Of a stretch of DNA of 64,000 nucleotides, positions 9,033-17,120 are shown in pieces. Position 1 is the first letter of the stretch, and each line of letters starts with the position of its first letter. The translations under genes were made by a program, and so were the position numbers. The stretch covers positions 62,001 through 126,000 of the forward strand of contig NZ_CABPSF010000007.1 of NCBI RefSeq assembly GCF_902459685.1, in the 5' to 3' direction. This DNA comes from Pandoraea iniqua (GTDB taxonomy: Bacteria; Pseudomonadota; Gammaproteobacteria; Burkholderiales; Burkholderiaceae). The notes beneath the pieces are model-generated. The model was not told the origin of the DNA and ran no database searches. It saw only the letters and a list, made by a program, of their open reading frames with translations.

Positions 9033-10817
9033 ATGCAAAAGAAACGCCAGCCCAAGGACGTCACGTTCTCCGCCAGTCCGGTCCTTCAATCGCGCATGTC
9101 TTTGTGGCGCTCCAAACTCGTCGTCATCGTCATCACCCTCGCGTTCATCGGCTTAGTCGTGCGTGCCTTCTGGATTGCGGGCCCCGGCAACGGCTTCTAC
9201 ATCGCGCAGGGTGAAAAGCGTTACGAGCACACCATCGTCATGCCGGCCGTGCGCGGCAAGATCGAAGACCGTGATGGCCGCGTGCTTGCCACCAGCCTGC
9301 CCATGCGTACCGTGTGGGCCGTGCCGACCGAAGTGCCGGACGACCTGTCCGACAGCGATATTCAGCAAGCGAGCAAATTGCTCGACATGCCGGCCAAGGA
9401 CTTGCGCAGCAAGTTGATCGGCGAGAAGAAATTCGTCTACATCAAGCGTCAGGTATCGCCCGAGATCGGCAAGCAGGTGGAAGCGCTGGGCATTCCCGGC
9501 GTGTACGAGAGCAGCGAGTACAAGCGTTTCTATCCCGAAGGCGACGTTGCCGCCCACGTCGTGGGTTTCACCAACGTCGAGGACAAGGGACAGGAAGGCA
9601 TGGAGTTGGGCGAAGAGCCCTTGCTTGAAGGCGCAGCCGGGGTACGGCGCGTCATCAAGGACCGTATCGGCCGCACCATTCAGGATCTCGACGATTCCAG
9701 TCCGCCGCGCGACGGCAAGGACATTCGCCTGACGCTCGACACCCGCGTGCAGTACATCGCGTACGAGGCGTTGAAGAACGCACTGGATCGCACTGGCGCC
9801 AAAGCCGCCATGGCCGTCGTCATCGACGCCAAGACTGGACAGGTGCTGGCACTGGCCAACTTCCCGACGTACAACCCCAATGATCGGGAGCATTTGACTG
9901 GTGAGCAGTTGCGAAACCGGGTGTTTACCGACGTATTCGAGCCGGGTTCGATTCTCAAGCCGTTCACTATGGCGTTGGCGTTGGACCTGCATCGTCTGAC
10001 GCCGGCCACCCTCATCGACACGGGCCCGGGCCGGTATGTGTTCGAGGGTGCCACCATCAGCGACGACAGCGCGAACGGGGTATTGACGGCGGCGGGTGTG
10101 ATTCAGAAGTCGAGCAACATTGGCATGACCAAGGTGTCGACCATGTTGCGGGCGGAGGAGATGTGGGACATGTTCACCGAGATTGGGTTGGGTCAGCAGC
10201 CGAAGCTCGGTTTCCCGGGTGCTGTCTCGGGGAGATTACGCCCGTATAAATCGTGGCGGCGCATTGAGCAGGCGACGATGGCGTATGGCTATGGTATTTC
10301 GGCGTCGTTGTTCCAGTTGGCGCGTGCGTACACCATCTTTGCGAACGATGGTGTGTTGGTACCGATCACGATCATCAAGCCGGATGCTCAGGTGCAGCCG
10401 GAGGGAGTACGCGTCATCGACAGTCGCACGGCGACGGAGATGCGAAAGATGTTGGCGGCCGTGGTCGATACGGGTGGTACGGCGACGACGGCGCAGGTGG
10501 CGGGATACAGCATTGGGGGCAAGACGGGCACGGCGTACAAGGCGGGCGTGCACGGCTACGATCACTCGAAGTATCGGGCGTCGTTTGTGGGGATTGCGCC
10601 GTTGTCGGCGCCGAGATTGGTGATTGCGGTGTCGGTGGATGAGCCGAAGGCGTCGCAGCACTTTGGGGGACAAGCGGCGGGCCCTGCGTTTGCGGAAATC
10701 GCGTCACAGGCGTTGCCCTTATTGGGGATCAGACCGGACTTGCCGGTGAGACCGGGTGTGATATTGGCTGCACCGACGACGGATACACCGGCGGACGATC
10801 CGGGATCGCATGGATAG
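9033..10817 (+). CDS. ftsI: Peptidoglycan D,D-transpeptidase, FtsI/PBP3-type class B penicillin-binding protein
   Basis: A 594-residue protein. The start is MQKKRQPKD; the upstream extension is not family-like. One N-terminal membrane anchor (LVVIVITLAFIGLVVRAFWI) is followed by the class B dimerisation region with RGKIEDRDGRVLATS. The transpeptidase domain has all three motifs: S306 in GSILK, S360-x-N362 in KSSN, and K497 in KTGTA. It cross-links septal peptidoglycan in the periplasm. Length and motif spacing match FtsI, but it is not in a dcw (mraY-mur-fts) cluster, so it is probably a second, accessory FtsI paralogue, and the symbol marks the family. From roughly position 9890 codons shift from C-ending to G/T-ending. 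Confidence 0.9.
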   Translation: MQKKRQPKDVTFSASPVLQSRMSLWRSKLVVIVITLAFIGLVVRAFWIAGPGNGFYIAQGEKRYEHTIVMPAVRGKIEDRDGRVLATSLPMRTVWAVPTEVPDDLSDSDIQQASKLLDMPAKDLRSKLIGEKKFVYIKRQVSPEIGKQVEALGIPGVYESSEYKRFYPEGDVAAHVVGFTNVEDKGQEGMELGEEPLLEGAAGVRRVIKDRIGRTIQDLDDSSPPRDGKDIRLTLDTRVQYIAYEALKNALDRTGAKAAMAVVIDAKTGQVLALANFPTYNPNDREHLTGEQLRNRVFTDVFEPGSILKPFTMALALDLHRLTPATLIDTGPGRYVFEGATISDDSANGVLTAAGVIQKSSNIGMTKVSTMLRAEEMWDMFTEIGLGQQPKLGFPGAVSGRLRPYKSWRRIEQATMAYGYGISASLFQLARAYTIFANDGVLVPITIIKPDAQVQPEGVRVIDSRTATEMRKMLAAVVDTGGTATTAQVAGYSIGGKTGTAYKAGVHGYDHSKYRASFVGIAPLSAPRLVIAVSVDEPKASQHFGGQAAGPAFAEIASQALPLLGIRPDLPVRPGVILAAPTTDTPADDPGSHG

Positions 10818-10860
10818 GGTGGGAGTGGGGAAACGACGGGAAATATGAGCGGTGATTGTC

Positions 10861-10905
10861 GGCCCTCTGGCGGAGCGACTTTAAATTGGAGTGAGCCGGA
10901 GGGCC
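10861..10905. other. Long stem-loop downstream of ftsI
   Basis: GGCCCTCTGGC at 10861-10871 pairs with GCCGGAGGGCC at 10895-10905: 11-bp arms, with one T opposite G that would be a G-U pair in plus-strand RNA. The loop is 23 bases. No U-run follows, so it may stabilise an mRNA end and is not a classic terminator. Confidence 0.45.
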
Positions 10906-10987
10906 GGCAAGCGCCGCGGGCCTGGGTGGCGGGAAAGAGCGATGTGGGTTGAGGAACGGTCGGCGTCATCGCATCGTAACCCTCAAG

Positions 10988-11027
10988 ACAAAAAGGGCAG
11001 TTCGATCATTCGAACTGCCCTTTTTGT
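10988..11027. terminator. Bidirectional rho-independent terminator between ftsI and cyoD
   Basis: A perfect 18-bp inverted repeat: ACAAAAAGGGCAGTTCGA, loop TCAT, and its exact complement. There is a T-run on each strand after the GC core. It terminates ftsI from the left and the cyoABCD operon from the right. Confidence 0.9.
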
Positions 11028-11054
11028 TTACCACTAACACCGAGAAGGAAAGAC

Positions 11055-11420
11055 TTACATCCCCGGCATCATCAGCGAGTTAGCGTTGTGCATGATCCAC
11101 AGCGAGCCCACGAGCACGATCACGACGATCAGGCCGGTGAACAGGAACGCCATGATGTTCCAGCGTTGTTCCGACGAGCGGTCCATGTGCAGGAAGTAGA
11201 TCAGGTGAACGATCATTTGGATCAGGGCTGCGCCGAGAATCAGCGGCAGCACTGTCGACGGGGGCATCGTGCCGTCCATCACCAGTTTGAACGGCACCAC
11301 GGTCAGGATCACTGCGAGCACGAAGCCGATCAGATACGACTTCACGCTGCCGTGGCTGCCACCGGCGGCATTATGGCCAGCTTCGTGGCCGTGCGATTGC
11401 ACCGATTTGCTATTGCTCAT
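11055..11420 (-). CDS. cyoD: Cytochrome bo3 ubiquinol oxidase subunit IV
   Basis: A 121-residue membrane protein, the small subunit that helps assemble the CuB-heme o centre of the bo3 quinol oxidase. The His/Ser/Gly-rich N-terminus (SHGHEAGHNAAGGSHGS) precedes three membrane helices: SYLIGFVLAVILTVVPF, LPLILGAALIQMIVHLIYFLHM, and IMAFLFTGLIVVIVLVGSLWIM. The IYFLHMD motif is typical of CyoD. It is the last gene of the operon, starting directly after the cyoC stop with no gap. The bidirectional terminator is 28 bp beyond the stop. Confidence 0.95.
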   Translation of the reverse strand: MSNSKSVQSHGHEAGHNAAGGSHGSVKSYLIGFVLAVILTVVPFKLVMDGTMPPSTVLPLILGAALIQMIVHLIYFLHMDRSSEQRWNIMAFLFTGLIVVIVLVGSLWIMHNANSLMMPGM

Positions 11421-12047
11421 TTACATCGCTCCCATCAGGTACACGACCGTGAACACGCCGATCCAGACCACGTCCAAGAAGTGCCAGAACAGCGAGAGGC
11501 ACTGGAGGCGGGTCGTGTTCGTCGAGCTCAGGCCCTTCTTGCCGATTTGGAACATCAGCACGGCCATCCACAGCAGGCCTGAGGCCACGTGCAGACCGTG
11601 GGTGCCCACGAGCGCGAAGAACGACGACAGGAATGCGCTGCGTTGCGGGCCGGCGCCTTCCAGGATCAGGTGATGGAACTCATACAGTTCCATGCCGATG
11701 AACGCGGCGCCCAGCAGCCACGTCACCGCCAGCCAACCCATGACCGTGCCCTTCTTGCCGCCGTGCAGGCCGACCATGGCAAAGCCGTAGGTGATCGACG
11801 AGAACAGCAGGATGAACGTTTCGACCAGCACAAACTTCAGGTCGAACAGTTCCTTGCCGGTGGGGCCGCCTGCCGACGAGTCACGCAGCACCGCGAAGGT
11901 GGCGAACAGGCCGGCAAACAGCACCAAGTCGGTCATCAGGTACACCCAGAAACCGAAGATCGTATTGCCGCCGGTGTCGTGGTGCGCGTGGTCATGCGCA
12001 TGCGCATCCGCATGCGAGCCCGTGTGTTTAAGAACTTCGCTCGTCAT
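11421..12047 (-). CDS. cyoC: Cytochrome bo3 ubiquinol oxidase subunit III
   Basis: A 208-residue integral membrane protein of the heme-copper oxidase subunit III family. The N-terminus is strikingly His-rich ([13 protein letters not shown], residues about 12-24) before the first helix ([19 protein letters not shown]). Five helices follow, with the family motif [32 protein letters not shown] split across helices III-IV (G-T-H-G-L-H-V). It lacks the two extra N-terminal helices of aa3-type subunit III, as expected for CyoC. It starts 2 bp after the cyoB stop. Confidence 0.95.
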   Translation of the reverse strand: MTSEVLKHTGSHADAHAHDHAHHDTGGNTIFGFWVYLMTDLVLFAGLFATFAVLRDSSAGGPTGKELFDLKFVLVETFILLFSSITYGFAMVGLHGGKKGTVMGWLAVTWLLGAAFIGMELYEFHHLILEGAGPQRSAFLSSFFALVGTHGLHVASGLLWMAVLMFQIGKKGLSSTNTTRLQCLSLFWHFLDVVWIGVFTVVYLMGAM

Positions 12048-12049
12048 GA

Positions 12050-14038
12050 TTAAGCCTTTGCTGCTACAGCCAGTGCCTGATGGTGGGCCTTTTCAATGGC
12101 CACCACTTCCGGCGACTGCACGTAGTAGTCGATCGAATCGTCGTTGCTGCGGCAGATGAATGCCACGATCATGCCGACGAAGCCAACGATAGCCAGCCAC
12201 CAGATGTGCCAGATTGCGGCGAAACCGAACACCAGCGAGAACGCGCTGATGATGAAACCGGCGCCGGTGTTCTTCGGCATGTGAATCGGGGCGTAGCTCG
12301 TCTTCAGATCGCTCTTGATGCCGTGTTCCTTGCGGTAGGCCAGCTCGTCCACATCGTGCACGCGCGGTTCTTCGGCAAAGTTGTAGAACTGCGGCGGCGA
12401 GGACGTCATCCACTCCAGCGTACGGCCGTTCCAGGGGTCACCCGTCGTATCGGCCAGCGCCTTGCGGTTCTTGATCGACACCACCACTTGCAGCACCTGG
12501 AAGGCGATACCGGCGGCGATGAACAGCGCACCGATCAGTGCGGCGATCAGCCACGGCTGCCAGGCCGGGTTGTCGTAGTGGTTCAGACGGCGCGTCATGC
12601 CCATCAGACCCAGCACGTACAGCGGCATGAAGGCGAGGTAGAAACCGATGATCCAGCACCAGAAGCTGTACTTGCCCAGACGTTCGTCGAGCTTGAAGCC
12701 GAAAGCCTTCGGGAACCAGTAGTTCATGCCGGCGATGTAACCGAACAGCACGCCGCCGATGATCACGTTGTGGAAGTGAGCAATCAGGAACAACGAGTTG
12801 TGCAGCACGAAGTCGGCGCCCGGCACGGCGAGCAGCACGCCCGTCATACCGCCGATCACGAACGTCACGATGAAGCCCAGCGTCCACAGCACCGGCACGG
12901 TCATTTGCACGCGACCGCGGTACATCGTGAACAGCCAGTTGAAGATCTTCACGCCCGTCGGGATCGAGATGATCATCGTCGCGATACCGAAGAACGCGTT
13001 CACGCTGGCACCCGAGCCCATCGTGAAGAAGTGGTGCGCCCATACGAGGAACGACAGCACCATGATCGCGGCCGTGGCGTACACCATCGACTTGTAGCCG
13101 AACAGCTTCTTGCCCGAGAACGTCGAGATGATTTCCGAGAAGATACCGAACGCCGGCAGAATCAGGATGTACACCTCAGGGTGACCCCAGATCCAGATCA
13201 GGTTGATATACATCATCGGGTTGCCGCCCAACTCATTCGTGAAGAAATGGAAGTCGAGGTAGCGGTCGAGCGAGAGCAGCGCCAGGGTCACCGTCAGCAC
13301 CGGGAACGCGGCGCACACCAGCACCATCGTGCACAGTGCCGTCCACGTGAAGACCGGCATCTTCATCAGGTTCATGCCCGGAGCGCGCATCTTCAGAATC
13401 GTGACGACGAAGTTCACACCCGTGAGCAACGTCCCCAAGCCTGAAATCTGCAAAGCCCAGATGTAGTAATCCACGCCCACGCCGGGGCTGAATTGAATGC
13501 CCGAGAGCGGCGGGTAAGCCAGCCAGCCCGTGCGTGCGAATTCACCCACGCCCAGCGACAGGTTCACCAGCGCCATACCGGCCACGAACAGCCAGAACGA
13601 CAGCGTATTCAGGAACGGGAAAGCCACGTCGCGTGCGCCGATTTGCAGCGGCACCACGAGGTTCACCAGGCCCGTCATGAACGGCATTGCCACGAAGAAG
13701 ATCATGATCACGCCGTGGGCGGTGAAGATCTGGTCGTAGTGTTCCGGCGGCAGAATGCCAGGCGAGTTGTGGGCGAGTGCCAACTGGGTACGCATCATCA
13801 TGGCGTCGGCAAAGCCGCGCAACAGCATGACCAGCGCCACGAGCACGTACATGATGCCGATCTTCTTGTGATCGACCGACGTGATCCACTCATTCCACAG
13901 GTACTTCCACTTGCCGAAGTAGGTGAGCAGCGCGAGGATGCCCAGCCCACCCAGCACCATCATGCCCACGGCGCCGACGATGATCGGCTCGTGGTACGGG
14001 ATGGCTTCGAGGGTCAGTTTGCCAAACAGCGTTGACAT
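12050..14038 (-). CDS. cyoB: Cytochrome bo3 ubiquinol oxidase subunit I (heme-copper catalytic subunit)
   Basis: A 662-residue catalytic subunit that oxidises ubiquinol, reduces O2 to water and pumps protons in the inner membrane. All ligand motifs are visible: His in [16 protein letters not shown] (low-spin heme); [17 protein letters not shown] (CuB His with its cross-linked Tyr); [11 protein letters not shown] (the CuB His pair); and [12 protein letters not shown] (heme o and low-spin heme His). The [14 protein letters not shown] region near residue 75 is typical of quinol oxidases. Length is as in E. coli CyoB (663). It starts 6 bp after cyoA. Confidence 0.97.
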   Translation of the reverse strand: MSTLFGKLTLEAIPYHEPIIVGAVGMMVLGGLGILALLTYFGKWKYLWNEWITSVDHKKIGIMYVLVALVMLLRGFADAMMMRTQLALAHNSPGILPPEHYDQIFTAHGVIMIFFVAMPFMTGLVNLVVPLQIGARDVAFPFLNTLSFWLFVAGMALVNLSLGVGEFARTGWLAYPPLSGIQFSPGVGVDYYIWALQISGLGTLLTGVNFVVTILKMRAPGMNLMKMPVFTWTALCTMVLVCAAFPVLTVTLALLSLDRYLDFHFFTNELGGNPMMYINLIWIWGHPEVYILILPAFGIFSEIISTFSGKKLFGYKSMVYATAAIMVLSFLVWAHHFFTMGSGASVNAFFGIATMIISIPTGVKIFNWLFTMYRGRVQMTVPVLWTLGFIVTFVIGGMTGVLLAVPGADFVLHNSLFLIAHFHNVIIGGVLFGYIAGMNYWFPKAFGFKLDERLGKYSFWCWIIGFYLAFMPLYVLGLMGMTRRLNHYDNPAWQPWLIAALIGALFIAAGIAFQVLQVVVSIKNRKALADTTGDPWNGRTLEWMTSSPPQFYNFAEEPRVHDVDELAYRKEHGIKSDLKTSYAPIHMPKNTGAGFIISAFSLVFGFAAIWHIWWLAIVGFVGMIVAFICRSNDDSIDYYVQSPEVVAIEKAHHQALAVAAKA

Positions 14039-14044
14039 TGTTGT

Positions 14045-15133
14045 TTACTCCTTGTGCGCGTGCGCGGCCGTACCGGTGGCTTGCATCGCATGCATTGCGT
14101 GCGGTGTGCCGGCGTCCATGGCCATGGTCATGGGCTGGCCGTTCTGCACGTTCGCTGCCGCAGCCGGAGCTGCCACCGCGTCAGTACCCGCGCCCTTCAT
14201 TTCCATTTTCATGTCCATGCCCTTCATGTCCATGCCTTCATGGGCATCGTGACCGGCGGCGTGACCCTCGTGCTGCTGAGCCATGCCCGCGGCCATCGGG
14301 GCGTGCAGGATCGACTGGAACATGTTCGCGTCGACCGAGCTGTAATACGTTACCGGCGTGTTCTCGCTCATCGGTGCCAGCGTCGACGCGTAGGTCGACT
14401 TGTCGAGCACCTTCTTCGACTCACGCACCTTCGTCACCCATTGCTGGAAGTCGTTGTCCGTCATCGCCAGCGTCTTGAAACGCATGCCCGAGAAACCGCC
14501 GCCGCTGTAGTTCGCCGAAATACCGTCGAACGTGCCGACGTGATTCGCGATCAGATGCAGCTTCGTTTCCATGCCGGCCATCGAGTAGATCTGGCTACCG
14601 AGTTCCGGAATGAAGAACGAGTTCATGATCGATTCCGACGTGATCTTGAAATTCACGGGGGTATCGACCGGAACGGCCAGTTCATTGATCGTCGCGATGC
14701 CTTGTTCCGGGTAGATGAACAACCACTTGTAGTTCAACGACACCACTTCGACCGTGATCGGCTTCACGTCGCTTTGCAGCGGCTTGTAGGGATCGAGTTC
14801 GTGGGTGCTGACCCAGGTAATGCGCGCGAGGATCGCAATAATGATGATCGGCACGAGCCACACCACGACCTCAATGGCCGTCGAGTGAGACCAATTCGGC
14901 TCGTAGCGGGCCGACTTGTTGGTCGCGCGGTACTTCCACGCAAACCACAGCGTCATCACGATGACCGGAATCACAACGATCAACATCAGCCAAGTGGCCG
15001 TGAGGATCAGGGATTTGGTCTCTTCTCCGACCTGCCCTTTGGGGTTGAGCAGCGCCATGTCGCAGCCAGCCAAAAGCAGCGGCGAACACAAGGCGAGGAG
15101 CCTAAGCAATCGCGGGTTTCTGTGTTTCTTCAT
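14045..15133 (-). CDS. cyoA: Cytochrome bo3 ubiquinol oxidase subunit II, lipoprotein with His/Met-rich tail
   Basis: A 362-residue protein. The start is the ATG before MKKHRNPRLLRLL; the lipobox LLLAGC puts the lipidated Cys near residue 24, as in E. coli CyoA. Two helices follow (LILTATWLMLIVVIPVIVM and VVVWLVPIIIIAILARI), then a periplasmic cupredoxin domain (SLNYKWLFIYPEQGIATINE, SESIMNSFFIPELGSQIYSM). The CuA ligands are absent, as expected for a quinol oxidase. The last 75 or so residues form an unusual His/Met/Ala tail (HEGHAAGHDAHEGMDMKG, then MDMKMEMKG). First gene of the operon; no cyoE lies next to it. Confidence 0.95.
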   Translation of the reverse strand: MKKHRNPRLLRLLALCSPLLLAGCDMALLNPKGQVGEETKSLILTATWLMLIVVIPVIVMTLWFAWKYRATNKSARYEPNWSHSTAIEVVVWLVPIIIIAILARITWVSTHELDPYKPLQSDVKPITVEVVSLNYKWLFIYPEQGIATINELAVPVDTPVNFKITSESIMNSFFIPELGSQIYSMAGMETKLHLIANHVGTFDGISANYSGGGFSGMRFKTLAMTDNDFQQWVTKVRESKKVLDKSTYASTLAPMSENTPVTYYSSVDANMFQSILHAPMAAGMAQQHEGHAAGHDAHEGMDMKGMDMKMEMKGAGTDAVAAPAAAANVQNGQPMTMAMDAGTPHAMHAMQATGTAAHAHKE

Positions 15134-15515
15134 GTCACACGACAGGGTTGAGTTGGCCAGCGAACGGCACAACACGGGCTTACCGGCCTGATGCAGGGTC
15201 GCAGGAGGATGGCAAGGGTTAAGGTGAGACGGGAGCAGTCGCCGCGCCGGTATTGCACCGGCCGAACTACGACGACTGTGTCATCGAAAAGACGGGAACC
15301 GGGGCAGGTTGCCGCCCGCAGACCTCAAGTCACTGTCCGACTTCTTGTCTTTTACTTCCATCACGGTGCGGCATTATGCCGAAGTTTAATAAGGCCGGAC
15401 ATGATGGGCACGGCTGCGCGACAATGTGTCGCGCCGGTCACCCGCGTACGCGCGCGACGTTTTCAACGTAGTTATGGGGGCTTTTGACGGCAAACGCTGT
15501 GCAATGCAGCAATTG

Positions 15516-15527
15516 GGGAACGTTCCC
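15516..15527. repeat. Perfect 12-bp palindrome GGGAACGTTCCC
   Basis: Self-complementary with no spacer. It sits 12 bp before the next inverted repeat and about 380 bp upstream of cyoA. It could bind a dimeric regulator of cyo; I do not recognise a consensus. Confidence 0.4.
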
Positions 15528-15538
15528 ATTTTTCAATA

Positions 15539-15559
15539 GGTGCGACGTTCTGTCGCACC
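15539..15559. repeat. Inverted repeat GGTGCGAC-N5-GTCGCACC
   Basis: Perfect 8-bp arms around GTTCT, 86 bp beyond the LysE exporter stop. It has no U-run on either strand, so it is either a weak terminator stem or a binding site paired with the adjacent palindrome. Confidence 0.4.
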
Positions 15560-15644
15560 CATAATTGCGGTGTCGCAGCGAAATGCACCGGGTTGGTGCA
15601 ATGGTTTGCCCAGAGGGAAGTGCGGTAGCTTACCGCGAGTCAGG

Positions 15645-16274
15645 TCAATCGAGTGACAGCCTGAGGGCGAACGCCATGAGCGCCGCCGCGAACGACCAGC
15701 GTTGTACTTTTTGTGCAAGCGGGCGCGTGCGCAGCCAGCGCGCGATGTGGGCTGCGCCGAACGTGAGCGTCACGTCGAACACTGCGCCGACTGCCACGAG
15801 CAATACGCCCAACTCCAGCACCTGCGACCACACCGGCCCGGCTTCCGGGCGCACAAACTGCGGCAGCAGCACCGAACAGAACAGCAACGCCTTCGGATTC
15901 AGCACGCTGGACAACACGCCACGGCGCACCGCCTGTGTCAGCGGCGGCGCCGCTTCGCGCGATGTCGACAGTGCCTCGATGCCGAACGCCGGCGAGCGCC
16001 AGATCTGGATGGCGATCCACGCGAGATAGATCGCACCGGCAATGCGTACCGTCTCGAACAGCCACGGGGCCGCGCGCAGCAGTGCCGCCACACCACAGGC
16101 CGAGAGCGTCACATGCCCCGCGCGTGCCAGTGCCAGCCCGACCGACGTTGCTAGCCCGTGCCGCACGCCGCGCACCATGCTCGTCTGCATCACCAGCGCC
16201 ATGTCCGGGCCGGGCAATGCGTACACCACCACAAGCGCGCCGATGAAAACCGTGAGCAACTGAAGCGAAACCAT
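15645..16274 (-). CDS. LysE/RhtB-family amino acid exporter, Lrp-linked
   Basis: A 209-residue inner-membrane exporter. The signature is LLTVFIGALVVVYALPGPDMALVMQTSMVRGVRHGL at residues 5-41 (read as P-G-P-D at 22-25), then GLALARAGHVTLSACGVAALL. The second-half motif is VLNPKALLFCSVLLPQFV. About six helices. The conserved polar D in PGPDMA is kept. It is divergent from an Lrp/AsnC regulator, so it probably exports the amino acid sensed by that regulator, in the manner of LysE/LysG or BrnFE/Lrp pairs; which amino acid is unknown. Confidence 0.88.
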   Translation of the reverse strand: MVSLQLLTVFIGALVVVYALPGPDMALVMQTSMVRGVRHGLATSVGLALARAGHVTLSACGVAALLRAAPWLFETVRIAGAIYLAWIAIQIWRSPAFGIEALSTSREAAPPLTQAVRRGVLSSVLNPKALLFCSVLLPQFVRPEAGPVWSQVLELGVLLVAVGAVFDVTLTFGAAHIARWLRTRPLAQKVQRWSFAAALMAFALRLSLD

Positions 16275-16386
16275 GAAACGTCTCCGGAGCCGGTCACGAT
16301 GACCGGAAAGGCATTCATGATCACGCTAATCATGCAGTGAAACGTGGCGTTTTCCATCCACGATAAGTGCCATATTTAGTTGATTC

Positions 16387-16400
16387 CTCCATAACTGGAG
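16387..16400. promoter_or_regulatory. Dyad between LysE exporter and Lrp regulator
   Basis: CTCCA-TAAC-TGGAG, extendable with one mismatch to 8-bp arms (TTCCTCCA / TGGAGAAA). It lies between divergent genes, 113 bp before the exporter start and 145 bp before lrp. Lrp-type proteins bind short dyads of this size; the role is inferred. Confidence 0.4.
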
Positions 16401-16544
16401 AAATGAAAAGGTAATCCTTCAAGACCACTTTTCACCGATATCCAGACGACCTAAGCCGTGCGGATGAGGGGTAACACTTCCCCAGCACCGCAGATCGTGG
16501 TGGAATGCCGTCTTTGCAGCAGATTTTGTAGCGGGATACCCACC

Positions 16545-17009
16545 ATGAACGAACTCGACGCCATCGATCGGGCGATTCTCGCCATCGTCCAGCGCGACGG
16601 TCGCATCTCCAACGCCAAGCTCGCCGAGCGCGTGTCGCTCTCTGAAACTCCGTGTGCGCGGCGCCTCAAGCGTCTCGAAGCCGACGGCTATATCACCGGT
16701 TACCGGGCAGAACTCTCCCGCCGCGCACTGGGCTTAGGCGTGGTCGCCTTCGTGCACGTGCGCTTTGCCGTGCATGACCGGGCGCTTTCCGAGCAGTTCG
16801 AGCGTGAAGTGCAGGCCATCGACCGCATCGTGTCGTGCCACAACATTTCAGGCAGCGCCGACTACCTGCTCGGCGTGGTGGCCACCGATCTCGACGACTA
16901 CGGCCTGTTCACCCGCGACGTGCTGCGCGCCCTGCCCGGCGTCTCCTCCATCGAGTCGATGCTCTCGCTGCGCGAAGTCAAACGCGACACCGGTGCGCCA
17001 CTGCTGTGA
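16545..17009 (+). CDS. Lrp/AsnC-family regulator of the adjacent LysE exporter
   Basis: A 154-residue feast/famine regulator. The start ATG gives MNELDAIDRAILAIVQRDGRISNAKLAE in pieces: the N-terminal helix-turn-helix is at residues 2-60 (D-x-x-D/I-L pattern, then LSETPCARRLKRLEADGYI). A RAM effector domain follows with VCHNISGSADYLLGV-like sequence (HNISGSADYLLGVV). Length is standard (150-160). It is divergent from the LysE-type exporter. It likely activates the exporter when its amino acid accumulates (inference from pairing). Confidence 0.9.
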   Translation: MNELDAIDRAILAIVQRDGRISNAKLAERVSLSETPCARRLKRLEADGYITGYRAELSRRALGLGVVAFVHVRFAVHDRALSEQFEREVQAIDRIVSCHNISGSADYLLGVVATDLDDYGLFTRDVLRALPGVSSIESMLSLREVKRDTGAPLL

Positions 17010-17120
17010 TTCGGTGCGGTTTCTTCCCTGTGGCTTCGTGATTACGGCCCCATTTCGCCCCATAGGGGTTAGGGCCCGTTTCACCTTAGAATGACGGCCT
17101 GACCCGACTTCAGGTGCCAC

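Larger units (their letters stand above)
15134..15644. other. Non-coding region between cyoA and a LysE exporter gene
   Basis: About 510 bp with no convincing gene. It must contain the cyoABCD promoter (minus strand); I cannot place it with confidence. Two clear symmetrical elements lie at its right end (entered separately), near the exporter stop. Confidence 0.6.

Noticed and set aside
12080-13444. A 454-codon plus-strand frame opposite cyoB
   Set aside because: His/Asp/Arg-rich antisense shadow; cyoB has all heme and copper ligands.
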